Assembly: GCA_900550135.1 (NCBI GenBank)
Contig: URQO01000002.1
Span: 1 to 64,000, forward strand
Reading direction: 5' to 3'
DNA: 64,000 nt
From: an uncultured Eubacterium sp.
GTDB taxonomy: Bacteria > Bacillota > Clostridia > Lachnospirales > Lachnospiraceae
The notes below the pieces were generated by a model. That model ran no database searches and was not told the origin of the DNA. It worked only from the letters and a program-made list of their open reading frames with translations. The position numbers and the translations under genes are program-made. Of the stretch, positions 52,257-61,390 are shown in pieces (position 1 is the stretch's first letter; each line of letters starts with the position of its first letter).

Positions 52257-53027
52257 TTAATTAGTAAAGTGAGTGTACATCAAAATGGATGTTGCGATTG
52301 CTGCGTTTAGGGATTCTACTTTTCCTGCCATAGGAATTTTTATAAGTTTGTCTGCTTTCTTTGATACTTCATCACTAAGTCCTCTTGCTTCATTTCCTAT
52401 AAGGAATGCCACATCTTTTTCAAACGCATTTTTACTGTATATTTCTCCCTTTAGATGGGCTGCATATGTTGTAATTCCACTGTTTTTCAATTTTTCAACA
52501 GCCTGTGGCAAATCATCTACAATGGCAAAGGGCACTCTGAAAATGGACCCCATAGTTGAGCGGATGACTTTTGGATTGTAAATATCTGCACAGTCGCTAC
52601 TCATAATAACACCTGAAATTCCTGCTCCTTCACCGGTTCTTACAATAGTTCCAAGGTTTCCGGGATCCTGCAATCTGTCCAACACTACAATGCAACTTTT
52701 TTCTTTATTTCTGTTTTCAATAATCCATTCCAAAGTGTATATGTTCTTTTCAACTACTGCCAGCACTCCCTGAGGTGTAACTGTGTCAGAAATCTTCTTA
52801 AACACGCTGTCTTTTACTACATTGTATTTGTAACCCTGCAATTTTTCTTTGTTTGTTTCAAGAAAACTTTCAGATACATAAGCGCTAACCATTTTGTCCT
52901 TAGGCACTTCCAAAAACATCTTTATGCCTTCCACAACAAACTGATTTTTTTGCCTTCTTACCTTAGCTTTTTCTTTTAACTGGATTATCTGTTTAATCTG
53001 TTCATTTGATGCTGATGTAATAATCAT
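52257..53027 (-). CDS. SpoU-family RNA 2'-O-ribose methyltransferase
   Basis: This 256-residue SAM-dependent enzyme has an N-terminal substrate-binding domain of about 90 residues (KAKVRRQKNQFVVEGIKMFL). A SPOUT trefoil-knot domain follows with motif 1 DRLQDPGNLGTIVRTGEGAG, motif 2 FLIGNEARGLSDE and motif 3 KIPMAGKVESLNAAIATSI. It methylates a ribose in 23S rRNA or tRNA; the exact site (RlmB or TrmH like) cannot be told. ATG 53027 is favoured because GGAG is six bases upstream; ATGs at 53033 and 53039 are also possible. Confidence 0.92.
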   Translation of the reverse strand: MIITSASNEQIKQIIQLKEKAKVRRQKNQFVVEGIKMFLEVPKDKMVSAYVSESFLETNKEKLQGYKYNVVKDSVFKKISDTVTPQGVLAVVEKNIYTLEWIIENRNKEKSCIVVLDRLQDPGNLGTIVRTGEGAGISGVIMSSDCADIYNPKVIRSTMGSIFRVPFAIVDDLPQAVEKLKNSGITTYAAHLKGEIYSKNAFEKDVAFLIGNEARGLSDEVSKKADKLIKIPMAGKVESLNAAIATSILMYTHFTN

Positions 53028-53087
53028 AATCATCTCCATCCTATATTTTTATTAACAAAACACCTTTTAATTATTAAAATTTGTTAA

Positions 53088-56000
53088 TTACTGTCTTATC
53101 TTTACAAAATCATCACCGTATTTTTCTTTTAATAAATCAACCAGCCCGTTTGTAATATTAACGGAATACTGTGCCGGCATCATCTTTCTCTGACGCTCTT
53201 TTGCAAGGGCAATTAAAACTTTGTCATTTCCTCTGTTTGCAAGAATGATTTCTGTAAGTTCCTGAGCATGATTTACATAATCTTCTTTATCCTTAAATGC
53301 AATCCAAAGCTCTGATGGTACGTCACTAAATTCACGGATTTTGTTTGCAATAACTTTTCCGGCAGCATTTTCTTCAATATTTGCCTCTCCGTCAACAAAT
53401 ATTTTTTTACCTTCAACTAAAAACTGTCTGTTACTTTCAAACTGCCTTGGGAACACTATAATCTCTACAGTTCCAACCAAATCTTCCAGTGTGATAAATG
53501 CCATCTGTGCACCTGTTTTTGTAAACTTCTTTGTAACTGTGCTGATAATACCACCTACAGTTACACGGCTTTTATCCTGAACCTTTGATTCTTCTCCTTC
53601 TTCCGGTGCTGAAAAATCAAGGGTCATATTTGTAATAACACGTTTCCACTTTTCTTCCTGATCCTGCAGTGGATGACCACTGGCATAAATACCGATCACT
53701 TCTTTTTCAAATTCAAGCTTCTGATCAATGTCATACTCACCTACATTTGGCATCTGGACTTTGTATGTTTCCTTGTCCTGTTCATCCAACAAATCAAAAA
53801 ATGAAGTCTGTCCTGCCATTGTGTCTTTTTTCTCCTGATTTACTCCATCCATTATCTGAATATAAACCATCATCATCTGCTTTCTTGTGGCACCAAGAGA
53901 ATCAAAGGCTCCTGCCTTTATAAAGTTTTCTATGGCACGCTTGTTTACCCCAAGTCCGGAAGTTCTTGTAATAAAATCTTCCAAGTCTTTGTAAAGACCG
54001 TGTTTGTTTCTTTCATTTACAATTTCATCTATAATGTTTTTTCCAACATTTTTTATTGCAGTCAGACCATATCTAATGGAATTGTCTCCTGCTGAAAATC
54101 CACTTTCTCCCTGATTAATGTCAGGTGGCAATATTTCTATTCCCATTGAGCGGCATGAATAAACATACTCTGCAATTTTTGCCGAACTGTCCATAACAGA
54201 TGTAAGCATGGCCGCCATAAACTCAGGTGCATAATAATATTTTAAGTATGCTGTCTGATAGGCAACTACCGCATAAGCTGCTGCGTGAGACTTGTTAAAT
54301 GCGTACTTTGCAAAATCAGTCATTTCATCATATATTTTGTTGGCGATTTCTTCACTGATGCCATTGTTGATACAACCTTTTACACCTTCGCTTTCATCAC
54401 CATATACAAACTTCTTACGTTCTTTTGCCATAACGTCAGCTTTTTTCTTTGACATGGCACGTCTTAGCAAGTCACTTCGTCCAAGAGTGTAGCCTGCCAA
54501 ATCCCTTACAATCTGCATTACCTGTTCCTGATATACAATACAGCCATATGTAGGCTCAAGTATAGGCTCAAGCTGTGGGCAGTCGTATGTTACAGCATCA
54601 CGGTTGTTTTTTCCTTCAATGTACTTTGGTATAAAATCCATTGGACCCGGACGATAGAGAGAAATACCGGCAATAATGTCTTCAAGACTTTGTGGTTTCA
54701 GTTCTTTCATGAAGTTTTTCATTCCACCACTTTCCAGCTGGAATATACCTTCTGTATTTCCTGTTCCAATGTAGTCCAACACTTTTTTGTCAGCATAATC
54801 TATTTTGTTAAGGTCTAAATCAATGCCTCTGTTTTTCTTAATATTTCTCTGGGTATTCTGAATAACTGTCAGGTTTCTAAGACCTAAAAAGTCCATTTTC
54901 AAAAGTCCCAATTCCTCAAGGGTAGTCATAATATACTGGGTGGTAATGGAACCGTCAGCTGCTCTTGACAATGGCACATACTCATCAACTGGCTTTCCAC
55001 AAATAACAACACCTGCCGCATGCATTGATGCATGTCTTGGAAGTCCTTCCAGTCTCATTGACATATCTATTAAATACTTAACTTCAGGGTCAGTGTCATA
55101 AAGATTCTTTAACTCTTTATTTTGCTTTAAAGCAAGTTCTAAAGTCATGTGCAAATCATTTGGAATCATTTTTGCAATTGTGTCTGCCTGAGCATATGGC
55201 ATATCAAGAACTCTTGCCACATCCCTGATAACACCTTTTGCCTTTAAAGTACCAAAAGTAACAATCTGTGCCACATGATCTTTTCCATATTTTCTTCCAA
55301 CATAGTCTATAACTTCCTGTCGTCTTTCGATACAAAAATCTACGTCAATATCGGGCATGGATACACGCTCAGGATTAAGGAATCGTTCAAAGAGCAAATT
55401 ATATCTCATTGGTTCAATATCTGTAATTTCCAAACAATAAGAAACAATACTACCTGCCGCCGAACCACGTCCCGGGCCTACTGCTATGCCATTAGACTTT
55501 GCATAATGTATAAAATCCCATACAATTAAAAAGTATTCTACATACCCCATACTTTTTATTGTATTTAATTCATAATCCAAACGTTCCTGCAACTGCTCCT
55601 TTGACAACTTGCAGTGTTCATCAACCTGTCCACTAAAAGCAGGATATCTTTTATGTAAACCATCTTCACATAACTCTTTTAAATAGGTCCAAGCAGTATA
55701 GCCTTCAGGAACTTCATAATTTGGAAGTTTTGTTACTCCAAATTCAAATGTAACATTACATCTTTCTGCAATCTTGTGGGTATTTTCCAAAGCCTGTGAT
55801 GCGTATTTAAAAAGAGATGCCATCTCTTCTTCTGATTTTAAATAAAACTGTCCACCTTCGTAACGCATTCTGTCTTCATCAGATTTTTTCTTGCCTGTCT
55901 GTATACACAGCAAAATATCGTGAGCTTCCACATCATCTGCATATGTGTAATGGACATCATTTGTACATACAAGTTCAATTCCAAGTTCTTTGCTTAATCT

Positions 56001-56573
56001 AAGCAAAGACTGATTGACTGTTTTTTGTTCAGGAATGCCATGATCTTGCAACTCCAAAAAGTAATTGTTTTTTCCAAAAATATTTACATGACGTAGTGCT
56101 GCCTCTTTTGCCTTTTCGTATTCGCCTTTTGTCAAATACCTCTGCACCTCTCCTGCAAGACATGCACTAAGACATATAATACCTTCCGAAAACTTTTCAA
56201 GAACTTCATAATCCACTCTTGGCTTGTAATAAAATCCCTCCACAAACCCTTTTGATACTATACGGCACAAATTCTGGTATCCTGTGTTATTTTCTGCCAG
56301 CAAAATAAGGTGATAATATCTGTCATCACCCGGATTGTTTTCTTTATCAAATCTTGAATGTGGTGCCACATACACCTCACATCCAATAATCGGTTTTATA
56401 CCATTTGCTAAAGCTGCCCTGTAAAAGTCAATAACCCCGTACATAACTCCATGGTCAGTAATGGCCAGGCTATCCATACCAAGTTCTTTAGCTCTTTTAG
56501 TTATTTCTTTAATTTTACTCGAACCGTCCAACAGACTATATTCTGTATGGACATGTAAATGTGTAAATGCCAT
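53088..56573 (-). CDS. dnaE: DNA polymerase III alpha subunit
   Basis: This 1161-residue replicative polymerase has an N-terminal PHP domain (THLHVHTEYSLLDG; DSLAITDHGVMYG). The C-family polymerase palm has GPGRGSAAGSIVSYCL and the catalytic Asp pair in MPDIDVDFCIERR (about 400). The fingers (FPLYRPGPMDFIP-type motif seen as SLYRPGPMDFIPKYI), a helix-hairpin-helix (about 830-900) and a C-terminal OB fold (about 1000-1080: VTVGGIISTVTKKFTKTG) follow. ATG 56573 follows AAGGA; a longer reading to 56618 has no site. It is DnaE, not PolC (no inserted exonuclease). Confidence 0.96.
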   Translation of the reverse strand: MAFTHLHVHTEYSLLDGSSKIKEITKRAKELGMDSLAITDHGVMYGVIDFYRAALANGIKPIIGCEVYVAPHSRFDKENNPGDDRYYHLILLAENNTGYQNLCRIVSKGFVEGFYYKPRVDYEVLEKFSEGIICLSACLAGEVQRYLTKGEYEKAKEAALRHVNIFGKNNYFLELQDHGIPEQKTVNQSLLRLSKELGIELVCTNDVHYTYADDVEAHDILLCIQTGKKKSDEDRMRYEGGQFYLKSEEEMASLFKYASQALENTHKIAERCNVTFEFGVTKLPNYEVPEGYTAWTYLKELCEDGLHKRYPAFSGQVDEHCKLSKEQLQERLDYELNTIKSMGYVEYFLIVWDFIHYAKSNGIAVGPGRGSAAGSIVSYCLEITDIEPMRYNLLFERFLNPERVSMPDIDVDFCIERRQEVIDYVGRKYGKDHVAQIVTFGTLKAKGVIRDVARVLDMPYAQADTIAKMIPNDLHMTLELALKQNKELKNLYDTDPEVKYLIDMSMRLEGLPRHASMHAAGVVICGKPVDEYVPLSRAADGSITTQYIMTTLEELGLLKMDFLGLRNLTVIQNTQRNIKKNRGIDLDLNKIDYADKKVLDYIGTGNTEGIFQLESGGMKNFMKELKPQSLEDIIAGISLYRPGPMDFIPKYIEGKNNRDAVTYDCPQLEPILEPTYGCIVYQEQVMQIVRDLAGYTLGRSDLLRRAMSKKKADVMAKERKKFVYGDESEGVKGCINNGISEEIANKIYDEMTDFAKYAFNKSHAAAYAVVAYQTAYLKYYYAPEFMAAMLTSVMDSSAKIAEYVYSCRSMGIEILPPDINQGESGFSAGDNSIRYGLTAIKNVGKNIIDEIVNERNKHGLYKDLEDFITRTSGLGVNKRAIENFIKAGAFDSLGATRKQMMMVYIQIMDGVNQEKKDTMAGQTSFFDLLDEQDKETYKVQMPNVGEYDIDQKLEFEKEVIGIYASGHPLQDQEEKWKRVITNMTLDFSAPEEGEESKVQDKSRVTVGGIISTVTKKFTKTGAQMAFITLEDLVGTVEIIVFPRQFESNRQFLVEGKKIFVDGEANIEENAAGKVIANKIREFSDVPSELWIAFKDKEDYVNHAQELTEIILANRGNDKVLIALAKERQRKMMPAQYSVNITNGLVDLLKEKYGDDFVKIRQ

Positions 56574-56720
56574 TTTATCTTCCTTACTATCTATATTAAT
56601 CGACCTGTTTTTCTGCAATAATATATTTTATCATAGTACAAATTTATAATCAATTTAACATTGTTTCCAAATAGACAACTTTGTAAAAATTATAGTCCAT
56701 TTCAATCTATAATTAATCAT

Positions 56721-56762
56721 ATAAAATGCAGCAGTTTAAAATTTTCTCCTAAACTGCTGCAT
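56721..56762. terminator. Hairpin upstream of dnaE
   Basis: Perfect 13-bp arms ATGCAGCAGTTTA (56726-56738 and 56750-56762) with TTTTAT on minus. Together with the next hairpin it isolates dnaE from the glucanase gene. The 56574-56720 interval is A/T-rich and should hold the dnaE promoter; I see no clear -35/-10 pair. Confidence 0.65.
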
Positions 56763-56792
56763 CATTAATTTCTAATCAAGCTTTACAAGAAC

Positions 56793-56837
56793 AAAAAAAG
56801 AAAGCACCACCTTAATGAACGGCCATTAAGTTGGTGC
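56793..56837 (-). terminator. Terminator behind the GH64 gene
   Basis: 14-bp arms GCACCAACTTAATG and CATTAAGGTGGTGC (56824-56837, 56804-56817; one G-U, six-base loop) are followed on minus by TTTCTTTTTTTG. Confidence 0.88.
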
Positions 56838-56887
56838 CCTTTTAAATATATGAGAAAAACTTCGAAAGGTTGAAACTCTCTATTTAA

Positions 56888-59107
56888 TTACCATTTCAGG
56901 TCAAGTATCAACGCTGTTGGGTTTGTGTAATGAAGAAGTGTACTCTGATCGTTTACATCATCATAACAGAAACCATATGAGAAATTATTTACAGAATGTT
57001 CATGTAAGAACCTGCTGTAATAATTGTATGTTCCATTCTTGTAGTATGCACTTGGATTCTGGTAATTTGCAGGGTCTGTTGCAACACCTCTGTTGAATGC
57101 TGCACAAAGCTGTGCTTCAATTACCAACTCTGTTGAGTTACCTCTGTTAAAGTTGCCCTTTCCTTCCAATACATCCTGAGTTGTTGGTTTGTAAATTGTG
57201 TATGTTCCACCAACTCCATCTTTTGTAAATGTCATATGGTCACCATTTACTCTACCTCTGAATGTTCCTGCGTCACACCTGAATACTAATGTTTCATTTG
57301 AGTATTTATTCCAAAATTCATTAATATAGTTGTCAAAGTAATGTCCGTTTTCTCTTCCTTCATTGAAAGTTGTCTTACATGGAGCCATAATTCTCTTTCC
57401 GTCGTAAAGACTCTTCCATGCTGCAGGTGCACTGTTCTTCCATGCGTTGAAAATCTGATCTCTTGTTCCTATATCACCAACTGTCTTATCATATGTTGGG
57501 TAATCTCCCGGACGGTTATCAAATCCACCCTGTCCTACTAATCTTGTTACAACTGGAAAACTAAAGAAGTCAACTCTTGTTGTATTGCCCCAATATTCTT
57601 TATTTGTTACTGTAAATTCTGCAAACTCGAATAACACATCACTATTAGGATCTGATGCATTGTTTAAGTCAGGTCCTGCATAACCTACTTTTCCATCAGC
57701 ACCATTAATGAATGTTACGTAAACAGGTTCACCGTAACTTAAATACATTCTTCCTGATTCAATATCCGGCAAATATACATATTTTGCTTCTGCCATAGAA
57801 TGGGCAATATTTGCACATTTTCTACCATTCTTTGTAACTGTATTAAGTGATTCGCTTGCTTTAACAAGGTTTCCCTGTGCGTCTAAATAACAAATTTCAT
57901 GATTTTTATTTCTTCCAAGTACAATCCAATAAATTTCACTATCTTTGTACTTTCCATTTGTTTTGTTGTTAAGCTGTAAGAACATCTTATCACTTCTTAC
58001 AGGAATACTTGAATCAAGCTGTGGTACATCTGTACCTATGCCAGTACTTGGTGTTGTAGTTGCTGGCTTTGTTGTTGCAGGTGCTTTCGTTGTTGCTGGT
58101 GCTACTGTTGTAGTTGGTGCCGGTGTTTCAACTGCTTTTTTCTGTACTATAATTGATGATGTTCTGTCGTTAAAGTCTGAACCAATCCATGCTGTATCAG
58201 CTGTGATTCTTCTTGATTCACCCTGGAAATTGTCATCATCATAAAGGATAGCTTCATATCCATTTTGTACTTTAAGTGATGACAAGTCATCATTCTTAAA
58301 TCCTTTTGCCTGTAATGCTGCAAGATTATATCTGCCTTCGTTTAATGCAGTAACTCTTCCACCATAGTTAATATCTTGGTAAATATATACAACACCTTTT
58401 TCAGCAGTTGTTGTTGGTGCCACTGTTGTTGTTGTTGGCTTTGTTGTAACTTGTGACTGTCCACCAACAGTTACTGGTAATGAAGTCTTTACTGATTCCC
58501 TTGAACCTGAAACTGTTGTAACTGATACTGTATGAGTACCTGCTGCAATATTGTCAAATTCATAATATCCACAATGAACTGAGCTTGCAATTCTATTGTT
58601 GTCTACATAAATATTGTATGAATCAATATTTCCACGTCCCCATACAACGCTGATAGCATTATTTCTTGGACTGTTTACTACAAGACCAAATGGTGCCTGA
58701 ATATTTGAATCAGTATTAGAACCTGATGCACTTCCTGCAATATATGTCATCTGGCTTGAATCGTACTGTAAACCACCTTTGTTATATGTAAATGAGCAAG
58801 TGATTTTGTCACCTTTTTTTAATCCTGTAATACTCTGTTCAAACTTTGTATTACTTCCACTCATTTGTACGTTCTGCTGTGCTCCCTCATTAACCTTGTA
58901 ATGAATAATTGCATATTTTGCATAATTTGATGCGTTAAATGTAATTTTGCTAACGCTGGAAGAAACATCTTCCCCTGTAACTGTGTAATCTCCTGAACTT
59001 CCAATAGTTGATGCTTTTGTCTGCTCTACGTTTCCCACTGACAATCCTGTAACAAGAAGTGCCATTGCCAAAACTGCAGCAAAAACTTTTCTTAATTTCC
59101 CTTTCAT
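56888..59107 (-). CDS. Secreted GH64 beta-1,3-glucanase with CBM56-like, FN3 and crystallin domains
   Basis: This 739-residue secreted protein has five parts: a signal peptide (1-32); a CBM56-like beta-1,3-glucan-binding domain (about 37-125: YKVNEGAQQNVQMSGS-type core, FTYNKGGLQYDSSQM); an FN3-like domain (about 133-215); a beta/gamma-crystallin domain (about 243-325: VVYIYQDINYGGRVTALNEG); and, after a Thr/Pro/Ala linker, a GH64 thaumatin-like glucanase (about 360-739: YWGNTTRVDFFSFPVV; YVTFINGADGKVGYAGPD). GH64 enzymes release laminaripentaose from beta-1,3-glucan. GGAGG precedes ATG 59107. No wall anchor is seen. Domain order is inferred by eye. Confidence 0.87.
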   Translation of the reverse strand: MKGKLRKVFAAVLAMALLVTGLSVGNVEQTKASTIGSSGDYTVTGEDVSSSVSKITFNASNYAKYAIIHYKVNEGAQQNVQMSGSNTKFEQSITGLKKGDKITCSFTYNKGGLQYDSSQMTYIAGSASGSNTDSNIQAPFGLVVNSPRNNAISVVWGRGNIDSYNIYVDNNRIASSVHCGYYEFDNIAAGTHTVSVTTVSGSRESVKTSLPVTVGGQSQVTTKPTTTTVAPTTTAEKGVVYIYQDINYGGRVTALNEGRYNLAALQAKGFKNDDLSSLKVQNGYEAILYDDDNFQGESRRITADTAWIGSDFNDRTSSIIVQKKAVETPAPTTTVAPATTKAPATTKPATTTPSTGIGTDVPQLDSSIPVRSDKMFLQLNNKTNGKYKDSEIYWIVLGRNKNHEICYLDAQGNLVKASESLNTVTKNGRKCANIAHSMAEAKYVYLPDIESGRMYLSYGEPVYVTFINGADGKVGYAGPDLNNASDPNSDVLFEFAEFTVTNKEYWGNTTRVDFFSFPVVTRLVGQGGFDNRPGDYPTYDKTVGDIGTRDQIFNAWKNSAPAAWKSLYDGKRIMAPCKTTFNEGRENGHYFDNYINEFWNKYSNETLVFRCDAGTFRGRVNGDHMTFTKDGVGGTYTIYKPTTQDVLEGKGNFNRGNSTELVIEAQLCAAFNRGVATDPANYQNPSAYYKNGTYNYYSRFLHEHSVNNFSYGFCYDDVNDQSTLLHYTNPTALILDLKW

Positions 59108-59208
59108 AAATACCTCCTATTATTTTTCCGTTCACTGATGATTTTCTCATCTGCAACTACAGTTTTACACTATGAAAATATTTTCAAAAAGGGTAATTTT
59201 TTTATATT

Positions 59209-59299
59209 TGGTACATATTTTAATAAAACTATTTTTCGTTATTTTTTTAGAGTGGTACATATTTTTTAGAACTAAAGATAAAATAGTAGTACATTTTTG
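59209..59299. promoter_or_regulatory. Repeated TGGTACATATTTT sites upstream of the GH64 gene
   Basis: The 13-mer TGGTACATATTTT occurs at 59209-59221 and 59253-59265, with a related AGTACATTTTT near 59288-59298. Nearby at 59174-59185 is a perfect 12-bp palindrome, GAAAATATTTTC. They lie about 65-190 bp upstream of the start and could be regulator sites. The rest of 59108-59334 shows nothing else. Confidence 0.35.
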
Positions 59300-59334
59300 T
59301 GCATTCGATAATACGTATTAATTCCCTGTTATAC

Positions 59335-59374
59335 AAAAAACTTTCCTATAGTTTCACCTATTAGGAAAGTTTTT
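59335..59374. terminator. Terminator behind the small membrane protein gene
   Basis: Perfect 13-bp arms AAAAACTTTCCTA (59336-59348 and 59362-59374) with a 13-base loop and six Ts on minus. Confidence 0.85.
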
Positions 59375-59377
59375 ATC

Positions 59378-59482
59378 ATCTTATTTATATTATTTAATTG
59401 TAAGTTTTACTAATCTTATTTGTATTATTTAATTGTAAGTTTTACTAATCTTATCTATATTGTCTGATTGTAGGTTCTACCA
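59378..59482. repeat. Three 35-bp tandem repeats spanning a gene 3' end
   Basis: Units 59378-59412 and 59413-59447 differ at one base; the third (59448-59482) is about 75% identical and contains the last ten codons and stop of the membrane protein gene. The outer units appear to be copies of the gene tail. Confidence 0.85.
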
Positions 59483-60053
59483 CCCTTTTTTCAAAAAGAT
59501 ATATGGCTACATATGGCATTGTCGCACATACACTGCATACAAACGATAATCTTGACATATATGCCTTTCCATCTGCCAATGCAAAAAAATGGGATATAAA
59601 CTGTGCCAGGATTACAAGAAGCAATAATGATGACATATTGGGAATAAATCGTATAGCCCCTTTTTCTCTAAATATAAATAACAGTAAAGTCAAAATACCA
59701 AGTACTGCTCCTACTATATATACTATAATGTTCATCTCAACTATTTCAAATGTTTCGATAAATACTCCGCGTTGAGCAAACATCATGCCCAGCATAATCA
59801 CCAGATACAGTGTCATCACTGCATATGATATATGTAACATACCATTTGCATTTCCTTTTATAACAGCCATAGCAAATATTCCTATGGCAATCATTGGTAT
59901 CATACATATAATTCGTGGGATGGTCCATGAAACCATACCTTTTTCAATAATAAATGTTTCGACAAAATGTATCGGTCTGTATACCTGAAAAAATAGTCCC
60001 AATTCTGCCAGTATACAAAAAAACAGTACAAATAATTCTCTGCCCTTTCTCAT
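59451..60053 (-). CDS. Six-helix membrane protein of unknown function
   Basis: The 200-residue protein is mostly hydrophobic, with about six membrane helices (e.g. LFVLFFCILAELGLFF, IICMIPMIAIGIFAMAVI, IIVYIVGAVLGILTLLLFIF, VCSVCATMPYVAIYLF). Short charged loops and a basic C-terminal tail (EKRVVEPTIRQYR) suggest a cytoplasmic end. It has no motif I recognise. Upstream of ATG 60053 I see only an AAGAAGGGC stretch about 10 bases away. It stands alone between terminators. Its last ten codons form the first unit of a tandem repeat. Confidence 0.65.
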   Translation of the reverse strand: MRKGRELFVLFFCILAELGLFFQVYRPIHFVETFIIEKGMVSWTIPRIICMIPMIAIGIFAMAVIKGNANGMLHISYAVMTLYLVIMLGMMFAQRGVFIETFEIVEMNIIVYIVGAVLGILTLLLFIFREKGAIRFIPNMSSLLLLVILAQFISHFFALADGKAYMSRLSFVCSVCATMPYVAIYLFEKRVVEPTIRQYR

Positions 60054-60113
60054 TTTTTAATCCGCCCTTCTTTAAATAATAAAATTATTGTACTATAATT
60101 TTATTTTTTTTGC

Positions 60114-60150
60114 AAAAAAATACATTGCATAACCATTGGCCTGCAATGTA
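60114..60150 (-). terminator. Terminator of the HPr-whiA-rapZ-murB-glk cluster
   Basis: Perfect 9-bp arms TACATTGCA (60121-60129 and 60142-60150) with a 12-base loop are followed on minus by seven Ts, eight bases behind the HPr stop. Confidence 0.88.
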
Positions 60151-60157
60151 CTTTTTA

Positions 60158-60412
60158 CTATTTATTTCCTAAATATTTTTCAATGCTATCAATTGCCTGA
60201 GTTTCATCTTCTCCCTCAGCTGAAACCTTTACTGTCTGTCCGGGAACAATTCCCAATGCCATCATTCCCATAATACTCTTTGCATTTACTCTTTTTGTTT
60301 CATATTCAACATAGATTTTACTTTCAAATTGGCTTGCCACCTGAACGCATTTTGCTACCGGACTGGCATCTATTCCCTGTTTAATCTCAATTGTAACATC
60401 TCTTGTTGTCAT
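60158..60412 (-). CDS. HPr-family protein lacking the phosphorylatable histidine (Crh-like)
   Basis: The 84-residue protein has the HPr fold and length. The site that carries the PEP-dependent phosphohistidine (GLHARPA in HPr) reads GIDASPV: His is Asp and the next Arg is Ser, so it cannot act in PTS transfer. The HPr-kinase serine region is kept (AKSIMGMMALG, Ser about 46). This is the pattern of Crh, the catabolite-control homolog of Bacillus, which also ends the rapZ-whiA cluster. GGAGGAG precedes ATG 60412. A role in CcpA-linked control is inference. Confidence 0.85.
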   Translation of the reverse strand: MTTRDVTIEIKQGIDASPVAKCVQVASQFESKIYVEYETKRVNAKSIMGMMALGIVPGQTVKVSAEGEDETQAIDSIEKYLGNK

Positions 60413-60434
60413 TATTTAATTCTCCTCCTTAGGG

Positions 60435-61379
60435 TCATCCCCTTATTTCTTCTGCCATCTGACAAATCTTTCTAAGCCTGTGATTTACACCTGATTTTCC
60501 AAGGGGTGGATCAAGCATCTCCCCTAACTCCTGCAAAGAAGCATCCGGATGTTCCTTTCTCACTATGGCTATATCCTGCAACTTTACAGGCAGATAATTC
60601 AATCCTTTTTCTTCTATAATAAAATCAATATCATCTATCTGTCTTACTGATGTTGTTACAGTCTTTTTAATATTGGCTGTTTCACAGTTAACCTGTCTGT
60701 TATAGTAGTTGCTCATTCCTTTTAAAATACGGATATTTTCCATCTCCATTAAAGAAACATGCGCCTCCATTACATTTAAAAGGTCAACTATTCCTTCGCC
60801 TTCCTTGATATATACCACATAATGACCTTTCCTTGCAACCATTTTTCCCTCAATATCGTAATTTTCCAACAAATTTACTAGTTGTTCCGACTTTTTATTA
60901 CTGTTGCATTTTATTTCTAAATGGTAGGATTTGTTTGGATCACTAATGGAACCTGCTGCCATAAAAGCACCTCTTATGAAAGCTCTTTTGCAACAGTCCT
61001 TTTTAATTACCACATTGTTGGTAATGGAAAAATTTTCTTCAATTTCTCCATTTCCATTGATTAACTTTGTTGCCTGTAATATCTTCAAGGCTAAAAGATT
61101 GTCATCAACTGTTAAAGTATATGTTTTTCCAACTTTAGAATATGCATTGTCTCTGGTTTTTATTTCTGCATCAAAATGAAATGTCTTCCACAACAATACC
61201 TTTACCTTTTCTGCTGTTGGTTCTGTCTCAGTTTTTATTCTTATTTTGTAATGGCTGTTCTCATCAATTAAAACACTTCCACACATGGATATAAGTGCTG
61301 AAAGCTCGGCAATTCTGCAATGCATTGCATTGCTTACATGTTTTGCCAGCTCTTTTTTTACTTTCATTGAAAAACTCAT
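60435..61379 (-). CDS. whiA: DNA-binding protein WhiA
   Basis: This 314-residue regulator has a degenerate LAGLIDADG homing-endonuclease-like N-terminal region (about 20-215, with KKDCCKRAFIRGAFMAAGSI) and a C-terminal helix-turn-helix (about 255-310: LQELGEMLDPPLGKSGVNHRLRKI in parts). In Bacillus and Streptomyces WhiA influences division and chromosome segregation. Upstream of ATG 61379 there is only a weak GAAAG site, and the rapZ stop is 11 bp upstream, so translation may be coupled. The yvcK gene that sits between them in Bacillus is absent. Confidence 0.95.
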   Translation of the reverse strand: MSFSMKVKKELAKHVSNAMHCRIAELSALISMCGSVLIDENSHYKIRIKTETEPTAEKVKVLLWKTFHFDAEIKTRDNAYSKVGKTYTLTVDDNLLALKILQATKLINGNGEIEENFSITNNVVIKKDCCKRAFIRGAFMAAGSISDPNKSYHLEIKCNSNKKSEQLVNLLENYDIEGKMVARKGHYVVYIKEGEGIVDLLNVMEAHVSLMEMENIRILKGMSNYYNRQVNCETANIKKTVTTSVRQIDDIDFIIEEKGLNYLPVKLQDIAIVRKEHPDASLQELGEMLDPPLGKSGVNHRLRKICQMAEEIRG

Positions 61380-61390
61380 AATATTTCTTT

